A stretch of 64,000 nucleotides of DNA from Cytobacillus stercorigallinarum (lineage in GTDB: Bacteria; Bacillota; Bacilli; Bacillales; Cytobacillaceae). The stretch covers positions 1 to 64,000 of the forward strand of contig NZ_JACSQT010000011.1 of assembly GCF_014836495.1 (NCBI RefSeq), read 5' to 3'. This document shows positions 52,493-61,494 of this stretch, piece by piece; the first letter of the stretch is position 1, and each line of letters starts with the position of its first letter. Under the pieces are notes generated by a model. It was not told the origin of the DNA, searched no databases, and saw nothing but the letters and a program-made list of their open reading frames with translations. The position numbers were made by a program, and so were the translations under genes.

Positions 52493-54055
52493 TTATTCAT
52501 TTGCTTTTCTTTTAATAATTGGTGCATAAATCATTTCATCCGGGGTAGGAACAAAATCAATCGCATCATTTACACCGATATTGATTTTTTCCTCATGAAG
52601 CATAATATGTGGCACTTCTTCAGCAGCAATCTCTTCAATTTCTTGTATTTGCTTGGCTCGTTCTTCCTCATTCATATTGACGGCAGAGTGAGCGAGCAAT
52701 TCTTCGATTCGATCATTCTTATAATCTGTATGGCCTTCAAAACGTTCGGCACGATACCAATCGACCGAGTAAGCACCGTCAAACATCGAATTACCTAGGC
52801 CAATTAAATAAGCATCCTTATTCTCGTTAGCTGTACGCATTTCAACAAAATTACTCCATTCCATGAACTCGATATTTACTTTCACATTAATTTCTGCAAG
52901 CATGCCCGCTAACATTTCCGCCACTTCTGCATCTTGTAAATAGCGTCCCTTTGGTGAATGCAAAGTCATCTCAAAACCATCTGGATAACCTGCCTCCGCT
53001 AGTAATGCCTTTGCTTTTTCAATATCATAATTGTACGTATCATAAAGCTCCGGATGATGCCCAAAATTACCTGGACCGACTCTTGTTCTTGTTGGAATCC
53101 CTCCACCTTGTAAGACATTATCGGTAATTGCTTTGTTATTGATAGCAAAGTCTAGTGCCTGACGTACACGGACATCAGCAGTCGGGAGCCCTTCTGTCGC
53201 CCGCAATATTAGCATTACTACTCGGTTCGACCTTTCTTGCACAATGGATGTTCCCTCATTACTATTCACTCGTTCCCAATCAGACGGAGGAATATTAACA
53301 GCCATATCAACTCCACCAGTTAAAAGCTCCGACACTCTTGTCGAGTTTTCTGGAATGACTCGGAAAACAAGCTCATCCCATTCCTCTACTTTTCCTGCAA
53401 AATAATCCTCATATGGTGTAAAAACGATGCGATTATCACGTTTCCATTCTTTGAATTGAAATGGACCTGTGCCAACGGGATTAGATAGAAAATGATCCCA
53501 TCCATTCTCTTCAATATAGTTCTTAGGTAAAATACCGGAACCAAGTCGGGATATACGGTGAAATAAGGAGGGCTCTGGTGATTGTGTCACAATATTGAAA
53601 GTGAGCTCATCGATCACTTGAATTTCTTTTATCTGCTTATAATTAGGATACTCCTGCAACGTGTCATCTTTCGCTACTCTTTCTAACGTAAATTTCACAT
53701 CCTCTGCTGTGAGTGGATCACCGTTATGAAAAGTGACACCTTCCTTTAGTTTTACCTGATAAGTCAAGTCATCGATTTTCTCGTAGCCCTCGGCAAGCTC
53801 TGGATGAATATTGCCATCTTTATCTTTTTTAAATAAATAATTAAACATATTCACATGAATCGCTTCCGTCGACGTATTATTATGGTCATGAATATCAAAT
53901 GTCACCAAATCCGTTCCGACCGCCACTGTTAATACACGATCATTTCCCTTCTCTGTGACAGCGCCACCTACCTCTGAGCCACCTCCAGAACAACCCGCCA
54001 AAACAATTGCAGCAATAACAACGATGACAAAACTCTTCCAAATGCTTCGCTTCAA
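52493..54055 (-). CDS. Peptide/glutathione ABC substrate-binding lipoprotein (SBP_bac_5)
   Basis: A 520-residue lipoprotein with lipobox IVLAGC (Cys at about 22). The SBP_bac_5 fold shows LAEGYEKIDDLTYQVKLKEGVTFHNGDPLTAEDVKF and later RVRQALDFAINNKAI. It binds di- or oligopeptides or glutathione outside the cell for the DppBCDF subunits encoded downstream. TTG start with AGGGGG seven bases upstream. First gene of the operon. No Fur or CodY box was spotted by eye. Confidence 0.93.
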   Translation of the reverse strand: MKRSIWKSFVIVVIAAIVLAGCSGGGSEVGGAVTEKGNDRVLTVAVGTDLVTFDIHDHNNTSTEAIHVNMFNYLFKKDKDGNIHPELAEGYEKIDDLTYQVKLKEGVTFHNGDPLTAEDVKFTLERVAKDDTLQEYPNYKQIKEIQVIDELTFNIVTQSPEPSLFHRISRLGSGILPKNYIEENGWDHFLSNPVGTGPFQFKEWKRDNRIVFTPYEDYFAGKVEEWDELVFRVIPENSTRVSELLTGGVDMAVNIPPSDWERVNSNEGTSIVQERSNRVVMLILRATEGLPTADVRVRQALDFAINNKAITDNVLQGGGIPTRTRVGPGNFGHHPELYDTYNYDIEKAKALLAEAGYPDGFEMTLHSPKGRYLQDAEVAEMLAGMLAEINVKVNIEFMEWSNFVEMRTANENKDAYLIGLGNSMFDGAYSVDWYRAERFEGHTDYKNDRIEELLAHSAVNMNEEERAKQIQEIEEIAAEEVPHIMLHEEKINIGVNDAIDFVPTPDEMIYAPIIKRKANE

Positions 54056-54329
54056 ATTGCTTCCCCCTACTCTTTAAATTTTTTCTATAGTCAAGCCCTT
54101 TTCATCAGTTTATAAAAGTGTAAGCAAAACTATGTTAAAAATCGTTAAGGATATTTTGTAAACATGATCTCTTATGTCGGGTGCGGTAGGGGGGTACGAG
54201 AGGAAGCGTTGTTTGCTTGGGAATAAGTTAAGAGGAATAATTTGGATGTACAATTTTATGTAGACAATACGGAATTAGTTTCATTCTGATGTTATTCGGA
54301 AACACTCCTCACAAAGGAGATATCTATGT

Positions 54330-55209
54330 TGTGGGGGTAGATTGTGAATACTCACACTTCTTTCATGAAACACGGATTCTTGTGGGGGTAAATCATGTAT
54401 ACCCACACTTTTCTCTTAAAATCCAGGGTCTTGTGGGGGGAAATCACTAATACCCACACTTTTCTCTTAAAATCCAGGGTCTTGTGGGGGGAAATCACTA
54501 ATACCCACACTTCTTTCTTGAAATCCAGGGTCTTGTAGAGGCAAAATTACCAATACCCACACTTCTTCATGTAACCCAGAGTCTTGTGGGGGCATATCAC
54601 TAATACCCACACTTCTTTCATGAAACCCAGAGTCTTGTGGGGGCATATCGCAAATGCCTACACTTCTCTCTTAAAATCCAGGGTCTTGTGGGGGCATATC
54701 ATGAATACCCACACTTCTCTCTTAAAATCCAGGGTCTTGTGGGCGCAAATCGCAAATACACACACTTCTTTCTTGAAATCCGGATTCTTGTGGGGGCATA
54801 TCGCAAATGCCTACACTTCTCTCTTAAAATCTAGGGTCTTGTGGGGGCATATCATGAATACCCACACTTCTCTCTTAAAATCCAGGGTCTTGTGGGCGCA
54901 TATCACTAATACACACACTTCTTTCATGAAACCCAGAGTCTTGTGGGGGCATATCGCAAATGCCTACACTTCTCTCTTGAAATCCAGGGTCTTGTGGGCG
55001 CATATCATGAATACCCGCACTTCTCTCTTAAAATCCTGGGTCTTGTGGGCGCAAATCGCAAATACACACACTTCTTTCATGAAATCCGAATTCTTGTGGA
55101 GGCATATCGCAAATGCCTACACTTCTTTCTTAAAATCCTGGGTCTTGTGTGAGCAAACCACTAATACACACACTTCTTTCTCAAAACCCCGATTCTTGTG
55201 GGGGCAACT
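54330..55209. repeat. 51-bp tandem repeat array 3 (17 units, higher-order structure)
   Basis: The box TGTGG (or one-base variants) recurs at 54330, 54381, 54432 and every 51 bp to 55197: 18 boxes, 17 full units, no insertion or deletion. Each unit contains TGTGGG, 15 nt, CCCACA (or CCTACA, CACACA), then a 24-nt pyrimidine-rich spacer ending GGGTCT or similar. Unit types recur in the order A-B-C (153 bp). The block starting at 54585 repeats from 54891, 306 bp later, with about 12 differences in 255 bp. A 221-codon frame runs through it only because the unit is 17 codons long. Confidence 0.95.
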
Positions 55210-55302
55210 CTATAAGATATACTTCGTTAACTTCCCACATACACTCTAAACCCTTCCTCTACCAAGCGGAGTAAAATTATATAAAAACCGAGAACCAAAA
55301 AA

Positions 55303-55329
55303 GCCGGAATCAATAGAATTGATCCCGGC
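55303..55329 (-). terminator. Terminator of the alkylation-repair gene
   Basis: GCCGGAATCAAT and ATTGATCCCGGC form a 12-bp stem (one mismatch) with a 3-nt loop, followed on the minus strand by TTTTTT. It lies between the gene end and array 3. Confidence 0.88.
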
Positions 55330-55341
55330 ATTATTTGACTT

Positions 55342-56049
55342 TTAACATCTGACATATTTCCGCTTAAACCCTAGACGACCTTTATCTAAGTCTTTTTGAA
55401 TATTTTCATGAGCATGAAGGACGCTGTTCTTCTTATTCTCTCTTTTGATTTCGATGGCACCGATTTCCTCTGCCACTTCAGCTGCTTTTTCACTTAGAGG
55501 AATATAGGAGATCGCAACGGTATATAAGAAGTTATTCATTGATATCTTTGTTCTTATAGGTGCGTCATAAATGTCCGCCTTCACCTGATCTAGCATGGCC
55601 GATAATTTACTCGTGACAAATTCGTCGTCTTTCCGATTACCTAATAACCAGCAATAACAACTCCAACCAGCTGACATTCTCAAGTCATCTCCACTGGCAA
55701 TCCATTCATCGGCAACTTCTTGGGCAATCGGGGATTCGGATAATGTAACCGCTACGACATAGTCTGACAGCATATAAAAATACGCATCGTCTATCCAACG
55801 ATTAAAATCTTCCTTTGTCATTGCTTTTGGATCTGCAATGATGCCCGCAAAGTACATGGCATCATAATTTCCTGTTGCATATAGCTCCTCAGCTAATGAT
55901 TGATCAATCTTTATTTTCTTCACAATCGGTTTCATCGCTCCAGTTGCTACACCAAAAAGTGGCTCATGTGCACCGTTTGAGAGATAAATTTTTTTCGTTC
56001 GCTCTTTTCCTAATCCTTCTAACTCATTCATTACCTCGTTGAAATCCAT
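55342..56049 (-). CDS. DNA alkylation repair protein (AlkC/AlkD-like HEAT fold)
   Basis: A 235-residue all-helical protein of HEAT-like repeats. VMNELEGLGKERTKKIYLSNGAHEPLFGV opens the AlkD-like fold; RMSAGWSCYCWLLG and TKISMNNFLYTVAISYIPL lie in the DNA-binding groove region. Members excise N3- and N7-alkylated bases, but many relatives are structural homologues of unproven activity. GGAG lies 11 bases before the ATG. Monocistronic. Confidence 0.85.
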   Translation of the reverse strand: MDFNEVMNELEGLGKERTKKIYLSNGAHEPLFGVATGAMKPIVKKIKIDQSLAEELYATGNYDAMYFAGIIADPKAMTKEDFNRWIDDAYFYMLSDYVVAVTLSESPIAQEVADEWIASGDDLRMSAGWSCYCWLLGNRKDDEFVTSKLSAMLDQVKADIYDAPIRTKISMNNFLYTVAISYIPLSEKAAEVAEEIGAIEIKRENKKNSVLHAHENIQKDLDKGRLGFKRKYVRC

Positions 56050-56068
56050 CAGCTATAACACTCCTCTT

Positions 56069-56326
56069 CTAAGAATAAGACGGTTTTCCGGTATTCTCTC
56101 TATTATCTATCATATCATGTGCTATTTTCACTTCATATAAGGAGTATTCTATCCCTATTTCCACTTGAAAATCCCCGTTTACCATTAACTTAAATATCTC
56201 TTCGGCAACAGTCTTGATCGTTTCCAACCGTTTCTTGCTTGTCGTAGCAAAACTAAAGCCCAGGGCTGAACGACAATTACTATGGAGAGCAGTTGTTTTC
56301 ATCCTACCTGTTTGACCACGCAGCAT
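56069..56326 (-). pseudogene. C-terminal remnant of a zinc-type alcohol dehydrogenase/quinone oxidoreductase
   Basis: About 85 codons remain. The end, GDFQVEIGIEYSLYEVKIAHDMIDNRENTGK, matches the C-terminus of quinone oxidoreductases (pattern K-P-V-I-G-x-x-Y-P-L-x-E-A-x-x-A-H). The catalytic and NADPH-binding parts are missing, and no ribosome site precedes the first ATG. The first 15 codons do not fit the family. I read it as a decayed gene. Confidence 0.6.
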
Positions 56327-56402
56327 CTATACCTATTACTTGCATTGCATCTGTGGAAACATTGACTCTATCACTACCGCTTGCATTGTACATTCAACCT
56401 AT

Positions 56403-57881
56403 CTATTGTTTTAGTTCGATTTCTGATCCTCTTTTTTTATACCATTGATAAAACGCTAAACGGAAGGATTCGGGCACCCCATACATGTGAGTGTGTCGCA
56501 CTGGTTGCGCACGATTGATCGTCGTAATCTTAGCAATGCCGAGTATTTTTTCTAGCGGTCCTCTGTTCATTTCAATTTCAATCACTTTATCACGCCTAGT
56601 TAGAAATAACGCCGTTGCTAAACTCCCTGTTTTTAATTGGATAAAACGCCCATTTAACACGTAGCGGCTATTATAGTAATCTAAGACCCTGAGTAAAACA
56701 ATTAAAATAAGTAAAATCAATGATAACAACCACCATGGAATATGCAAATTGAACACATTTGGTTGGAAATAATATAATAATGCCGTTGCGATTATCCATA
56801 TCCAACTAGGTTTTAGCAACCTAGCAAAGAGGGCATTTTTCGGAAGCTTGTGCATCTCTTCTGCCACTTCATAGTCTGGTAAGATTTCAGAAATCAAACG
56901 AAAAGCATCCTTTTGCGGTAAAAAGGGGAACAAAGAGCTTGTCTCCATTGAGGAATCGCCTCCTCCTGTCTGACCAGCACTCGTTAGTTTCACTTCTGCA
57001 ATACGTAAGATTCTTTTCATTAACGTTTGCGTTATTTCAACAGCTTGGACCTTTTCCTTTGAAATAGAAAAGCGTACTTCATCTAGTACTCCTCTAGAGA
57101 TATAAATCCTATCATCATCTGAATAAATTCGATAATTCCCATATTTAATATATGTTTTTATCATACCAAATATCGTTGAAGCCACAATAAGAAAAATAAC
57201 GACAAGTGTCGTTAACCACCAGGCACTTAATATAAAGTGAATGGCACCTTCTGCTTCTTTCTCAACATTTATAAAATCATTAATCATAAAAAACAGTGAG
57301 ACTAAGGCAGGAATTAAAAGCAAAAAGCTTAATGACGTCATTGATGCTTTCAAAATATCCTTCTTGCTGGCAGCAAAATGCAGCTTTCTGTCTTCTATAT
57401 ATTCTTCTACCTTTTCCTCTTCATGTGCGGACACGTTGACTTTGCGACTACTTTTTTCCACCCAGTCTTCCAAATGGTCTGCTTCTTCTTTCGAAACAAC
57501 CTCAAATTTAATTGTCCCACCATCACCAGACATGCCTGTCTCAAACTTCAAGGAGGTTTTTCCTATTAATTTATGTAGAAAAGTCGTGTGTCTACTTACA
57601 TTTTGAATCTTACTAAAAGGAATGGTTCGTTTATGCTTTGTGAAAAAGCCTTCACTTAAATAAAAAGCTACCTCATCAATCTTATAAGTTGTGGTCAGCC
57701 ATTTAAAGATAACAAAAATAATAGAAAGAATAAGGAGGATAGCGGCAATGATTCTACCGTAACCAATCCAATCGGCCTCTCGATTAAAAATAAATAAGTA
57801 AAGAAAGGCAAAAAAGAAAAATTTCAAAACACCCCATATATGAAAAGCAATGGTTAAGCGTGAATACCTTCTGTAATCCAT
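56403..57881 (-). CDS. YdbT-like membrane protein with three bPH2 (DUF304) domains
   Basis: A 492-residue protein with paired membrane helices followed by PH-like domains, three times over. Each domain shows the strand set ending in a KIQNVS, KVQAVEI or KVIEIEM motif. It matches B. subtilis YdbT in length and in being encoded right after YdbS, overlapping by 1 bp. In B. subtilis YdbST is linked to resistance to amylocyclicin-type bacteriocins. Transport or membrane-lipid roles are only proposed. Confidence 0.9.
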   Translation of the reverse strand: MDYRRYSRLTIAFHIWGVLKFFFFAFLYLFIFNREADWIGYGRIIAAILLILSIIFVIFKWLTTTYKIDEVAFYLSEGFFTKHKRTIPFSKIQNVSRHTTFLHKLIGKTSLKFETGMSGDGGTIKFEVVSKEEADHLEDWVEKSSRKVNVSAHEEEKVEEYIEDRKLHFAASKKDILKASMTSLSFLLLIPALVSLFFMINDFINVEKEAEGAIHFILSAWWLTTLVVIFLIVASTIFGMIKTYIKYGNYRIYSDDDRIYISRGVLDEVRFSISKEKVQAVEITQTLMKRILRIAEVKLTSAGQTGGGDSSMETSSLFPFLPQKDAFRLISEILPDYEVAEEMHKLPKNALFARLLKPSWIWIIATALLYYFQPNVFNLHIPWWLLSLILLILIVLLRVLDYYNSRYVLNGRFIQLKTGSLATALFLTRRDKVIEIEMNRGPLEKILGIAKITTINRAQPVRHTHMYGVPESFRLAFYQWYKKRGSEIELKQ

Positions 57882-58378
57882 TATTCATCTACTTCCTTTA
57901 TTTTTGCATAATAAGCTATCGTATTTCTCAGTTGCATTGCTATTTCCTTTGATAGCATGGGGATTGTATGGGTTGAGCTCATCGTTTCGACTGAAAGACC
58001 GTATAATCCATATCTTCTCTGTATCGGCCCTTGATTCGTTGCCACAGATTGAATTTTTGTCATTGGTACTAATTCATATTTCTCTATAAACACTCCTTGC
58101 TTAATCTGCAAAAATTCCTCATCTACTTCATAACGGAAGTTTTTATATAATAGGTATGGTTGAATGGTTAACGCATAAATCATAGATAAAATAGTAAGAC
58201 CAAGGACAACCCATAGAACCCATCCTACCCAATCCCACCAATCAAATCGAGCGTCAACGTAAAAAAGTATCGCAAGAATTGGCAACCATATCGCATTCCC
58301 AATTAGTTCACTCATTAGCATCGCTTTTATACTACTCTTAGAGAGTCTCTGCTTTGGTATTGGTAAATCTATATCCAT
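57881..58378 (-). CDS. YdbS-like bPH2 domain membrane protein
   Basis: A 165-residue protein: two membrane helices (about 28-75), then one PH-like bPH2 domain with YEVDEEFLQIKQGVFIEKYELVPMTKIQSVATNQGP. The ATG at 58378 follows AAGGAG by seven bases; an earlier ATG has no site. It is translationally coupled to the YdbT-like gene and probably forms one complex with its product. Confidence 0.9.
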   Translation of the reverse strand: MDIDLPIPKQRLSKSSIKAMLMSELIGNAIWLPILAILFYVDARFDWWDWVGWVLWVVLGLTILSMIYALTIQPYLLYKNFRYEVDEEFLQIKQGVFIEKYELVPMTKIQSVATNQGPIQRRYGLYGLSVETMSSTHTIPMLSKEIAMQLRNTIAYYAKIKEVDE

Positions 58379-58448
58379 CCTTATTCTCCTTCTCAATTAT
58401 TTTACTAATATACGGTTAGAAGCGGAGATTAGTTTCATTAAACTCAAA

Positions 58449-58493
58449 ACGCTAAAAACCTTGCTACATTTTTTGTAGTAAGGTTTTTAGCGT
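58449..58493. terminator. Long hairpin after the paiB-like gene
   Basis: ACGCTAAAAACCTTGCTACA and TGTAGTAAGGTTTTTAGCGT pair over 20 bp with one wobble around about 5 nt. It probably ends the SRPBCC-paiA-paiB transcript on the minus strand, where T tracts follow. Confidence 0.8.
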
Positions 58494-58514
58494 AAATTAC
58501 ATTAGGTACTGGAA

Positions 58515-59141
58515 TTAACTCAGCAAGTTACCTGTTTTTAAATTCGCTTTCATTAATAAAGCAATTTGTTGCTCATCTGTTTTTGACTCTTTTTCAAGTT
58601 GGCTAATAACTTTCTCTTGTCTCTGTACTGGATGGTTTTGGCTTAACTTAGCTTTGCCTTCTATCTCATTGATTTTTATTTTGAAACCTTGTACTCCCTT
58701 TTTTTGACCAGCTATAAACCCAGAATCCACATCTTGTAAATTATATGTACTATCAGGTGATTCATACTTCAATACCATTTCATGAAAAGAATCCATTAAT
58801 TCATTTTTGTCTTCTATCTTCTCAACTTCTCCATAAGCATGGACTGTTACATAATTCCATGTCGGCACTGCCTTATTTGTTTCATACCAAGATGGGGAGA
58901 TATAACAATGAGGCCCATGGAAAATAGCTAGGACGCTTTGATTTTCTATATCTTTCCACTGAGGATTTTGACGAGCAAAGTGCCCATATAGGTATTGATT
59001 GTCCTTGCTCAAAATTAACGGTAAATGAGTTGCAAAAGGCATGCCATTATGTTGAGAAAAAAGAGTCGCAAAACTATATTCTCTCATAATGTCATAAGCT
59101 AATGTTTCATCAGTTATTTTAAAATATGAAGGGATATACAT
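58515..59141 (-). CDS. paiB: PaiB-family FMN-binding regulator
   Basis: A 208-residue protein with the split-barrel flavin-binding fold. Hallmarks are [11 protein letters not shown] at the start, [42 protein letters not shown] and [13 protein letters not shown]. In B. subtilis the paiAB operon represses sporulation and degradative-enzyme genes. The ATG at 59141 follows AAAGGTGG; a start six codons earlier lacks a site. It lies 22 bp after paiA. Confidence 0.92.
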   Translation of the reverse strand: MYIPSYFKITDETLAYDIMREYSFATLFSQHNGMPFATHLPLILSKDNQYLYGHFARQNPQWKDIENQSVLAIFHGPHCYISPSWYETNKAVPTWNYVTVHAYGEVEKIEDKNELMDSFHEMVLKYESPDSTYNLQDVDSGFIAGQKKGVQGFKIKINEIEGKAKLSQNHPVQRQEKVISQLEKESKTDEQQIALLMKANLKTGNLLS

Positions 59142-59163
59142 AATAAACCACCTTTCCAAAACC

Positions 59164-59679
<516 letters not shown>

Positions 59680-59793
59680 TCAGATGTCTCCTTTTGCCCT
59701 TCTTTACCCCAGTCTTTTTCCTCTTCACTTTCAGAAAAGCCTTTAACCATATCTGAGCAATCATTTTCTATCTTTATTTCCCTTTTATTATGT

Positions 59794-60258
59794 TCATCTT
59801 CTCTCATATTCAACTTGATAGATATATTGTATATATTGATTAAACTGGTCATCATACACATATTTAAATGACCATTTCATCATGTTTGTAACTAATTTGT
59901 GTATCCAGTTTGATGGAATCAATGTAACATTCACTATAAACTTTGTTCCTTCTGGGATGATTTCGAGGATGTATTCTGTCCTACTTATTCCTTCTTTCGT
60001 CTTCGCCTCTACCACAGTATAATAAGGTGGATCATACTTAGAATAAACACCTTGTAACTCATACACCTTTTTTCCAATTTTTTGCCTTGTAATGAACATC
60101 GAGCCTTCTTTTAAATCACTTTCTTCTCCATCATAAAGATTTTCAATGATTTGTGTATTCCATTTTAAAACATGTTGATCTTTATTCAGACATTCAAAAA
60201 CTAAATCTATATCTGCCGCAATCTCTGCTTCGAATCTATAACATTGTATTTCTTTCAT
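59794..60258 (-). CDS. SRPBCC (START/Bet v1-like) domain protein
   Basis: A 154-residue helix-grip protein with a hydrophobic pocket: FEAEIAADIDLVFECLNKDQHVLKWN at the start, a central beta-sheet with YTVVEAKTKEGISRTEYILEI, and a long C-terminal helix. The ligand is unknown. AGGAG lies seven bases before the ATG. It precedes paiA by about 115 bp on the same strand. Confidence 0.82.
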   Translation of the reverse strand: MKEIQCYRFEAEIAADIDLVFECLNKDQHVLKWNTQIIENLYDGEESDLKEGSMFITRQKIGKKVYELQGVYSKYDPPYYTVVEAKTKEGISRTEYILEIIPEGTKFIVNVTLIPSNWIHKLVTNMMKWSFKYVYDDQFNQYIQYIYQVEYERR

Positions 60259-60380
60259 TTGTCTTTCTCCTAAATAATTTAATCATCATTCAAATATAAT
60301 TATAACCTATTCAGGGAAATATTGTTAAACTAATCTTTTTTTTACTATTTCACTCCACCTTTCTTCATAAAGGCTTTTAA

Positions 60381-60659
60381 GACGATGTCTATGACATTAC
60401 GAATCCCTCGGAAGCTCGTTACGAAGCCTCCTTCTCCACACCTAATCTTGGTGAAAACTACAGGACTGGCGATAATGGCATAGAAGGATTAATCATTAAT
60501 ACCACAAACAGTAATGTAACCAATCAACCTACGCTCCTAGTAAGTTACGAAGTATCCGGAACTTGCGTCGCCTTTACTTTAGAAGGGAAAAGTAGCTATA
60601 CCGAGGATGTTAATTCATACTGTCCAGCCAGGAGAAACACACTATTTGAAATCGGATGA
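60381..60659 (+). pseudogene. Startless coding fragment, possible gene remnant
   Basis: A 92-codon open frame lies directly after an in-frame stop, with no start codon and no ribosome site. Its translation (NPSEARYEASFSTPNLGE, later QPTLLVSYEVSGTCVAFTLE) has a normal amino-acid mix and alternating beta strands, unlike random shadow frames. The source family is not recognised; an extracellular beta-sandwich is plausible. It lies in a 750-bp gap with other debris. Confidence 0.4.
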
Positions 60660-60822
60660 CGTTAATTTATGGCCGACATTGAATGAGATCAATCGATTTA
60701 AAAAATTCGCATTTTACTTTTCCTTGTAATGTGATTGTAATAAAGAGATAATGGTGGACTGAGAGAAATGGAGACTTGGCTTCGCAATGTGCTTGAAATG
60801 TGCTTGATCTGCTAGATTCCAA

Positions 60823-60935
60823 TTCGAGGCAATCTTTTTGGGGATCTGAAAATCGATTCACGTTGATTCGAAGCAGATTTCTTATACTTGAGTCTGACTC
60901 GATTTACCTTCGAGGCAGACTTCTTGGTTTTTTGG
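60823..60935. repeat. Degenerate ~43-bp direct repeat
   Basis: The motif TTCGARGCAGAYTTCTT (or close variants) occurs at 60823, 60867 and 60909, spaced 44 and 42 bp. CTGA and TCGATT recur in the first two spacers. The copies differ a lot, so this is an old tandem duplication. The rest of 60660-61005 shows no gene. Confidence 0.5.
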
Positions 60936-61005
60936 CTTTTTGTCTGCAAGGGTTTCCACCTTTATCTCACCTTCAGCCTAGATTGATTCCTCCTTTACGA
61001 CGCAC

Positions 61006-61494
61006 TTATATTGCTTGAATCACCTTCTTCACACTTCGGATAATGCCGGCATAACCTGTGCACCGACATATGTTTCCTGAGAGTGCGTCTAATATCTCTT
61101 CATCTGTTGGTTTCTTGTTTTTCTCTAATAATGTTTTCACAGCCATGATCATTCCCGGTGTGCAGTAGCCACATTGAAACCCACCTTCTTCTAGAAAAGC
61201 CTTTTGAATATCATGCAGTCCATTTTCACTTAAGCTTTCAACCGTATAAACACTCTTTCCGTTCAGTTGATATGCTCTCATGAGACAAGAGTTGACGAGT
61301 TCACCGTCTACTTCTACAGAGCAGGCACCGCATCGTCCAATTTCGCAAGAGATTTTGGCACCTGTTAATGAGAGGTCTTCACGTAATATATCTACTAATC
61401 TTTTTGTTGCTTCTACTTGTAGTTGCTGCTGTTCACCATTAACAGTGAAGGAAATATTGATTCTTTGCGAATTCACCTTTACCTTTTCTATCAA
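61006..61494 (-). CDS. pucE: Xanthine-dehydrogenase-type 2Fe-2S subunit (PucE-like)
   Basis: A 162-residue iron-sulfur subunit of a molybdenum hydroxylase. The plant-ferredoxin cluster ligands lie in CEIGRCGACSVEVDGELVNSC; the second cluster ligands in FQCGYCTPGM and ICRCTGY. It passes electrons between the molybdopterin and FAD subunits. I chose the TTG at 61494, eight bases after GGAG; it overlaps the stop of the upstream gene by 4 bp. The length is close to B. subtilis PucE. Confidence 0.9.
   Translation of the reverse strand: MIEKVKVNSQRINISFTVNGEQQQLQVEATKRLVDILREDLSLTGAKISCEIGRCGACSVEVDGELVNSCLMRAYQLNGKSVYTVESLSENGLHDIQKAFLEEGGFQCGYCTPGMIMAVKTLLEKNKKPTDEEILDALSGNICRCTGYAGIIRSVKKVIQAI

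Noticed and set aside
54584-55249. A 221-codon open frame through array 3 encoding a repeated Trp-Gly-His-Ile protein
   Set aside because: The 51-bp unit has no stop in this frame, so it stays open by default. There is no ribosome site, other frames are open too, and the unit varies in ways that favour pairing of bases rather than residues.
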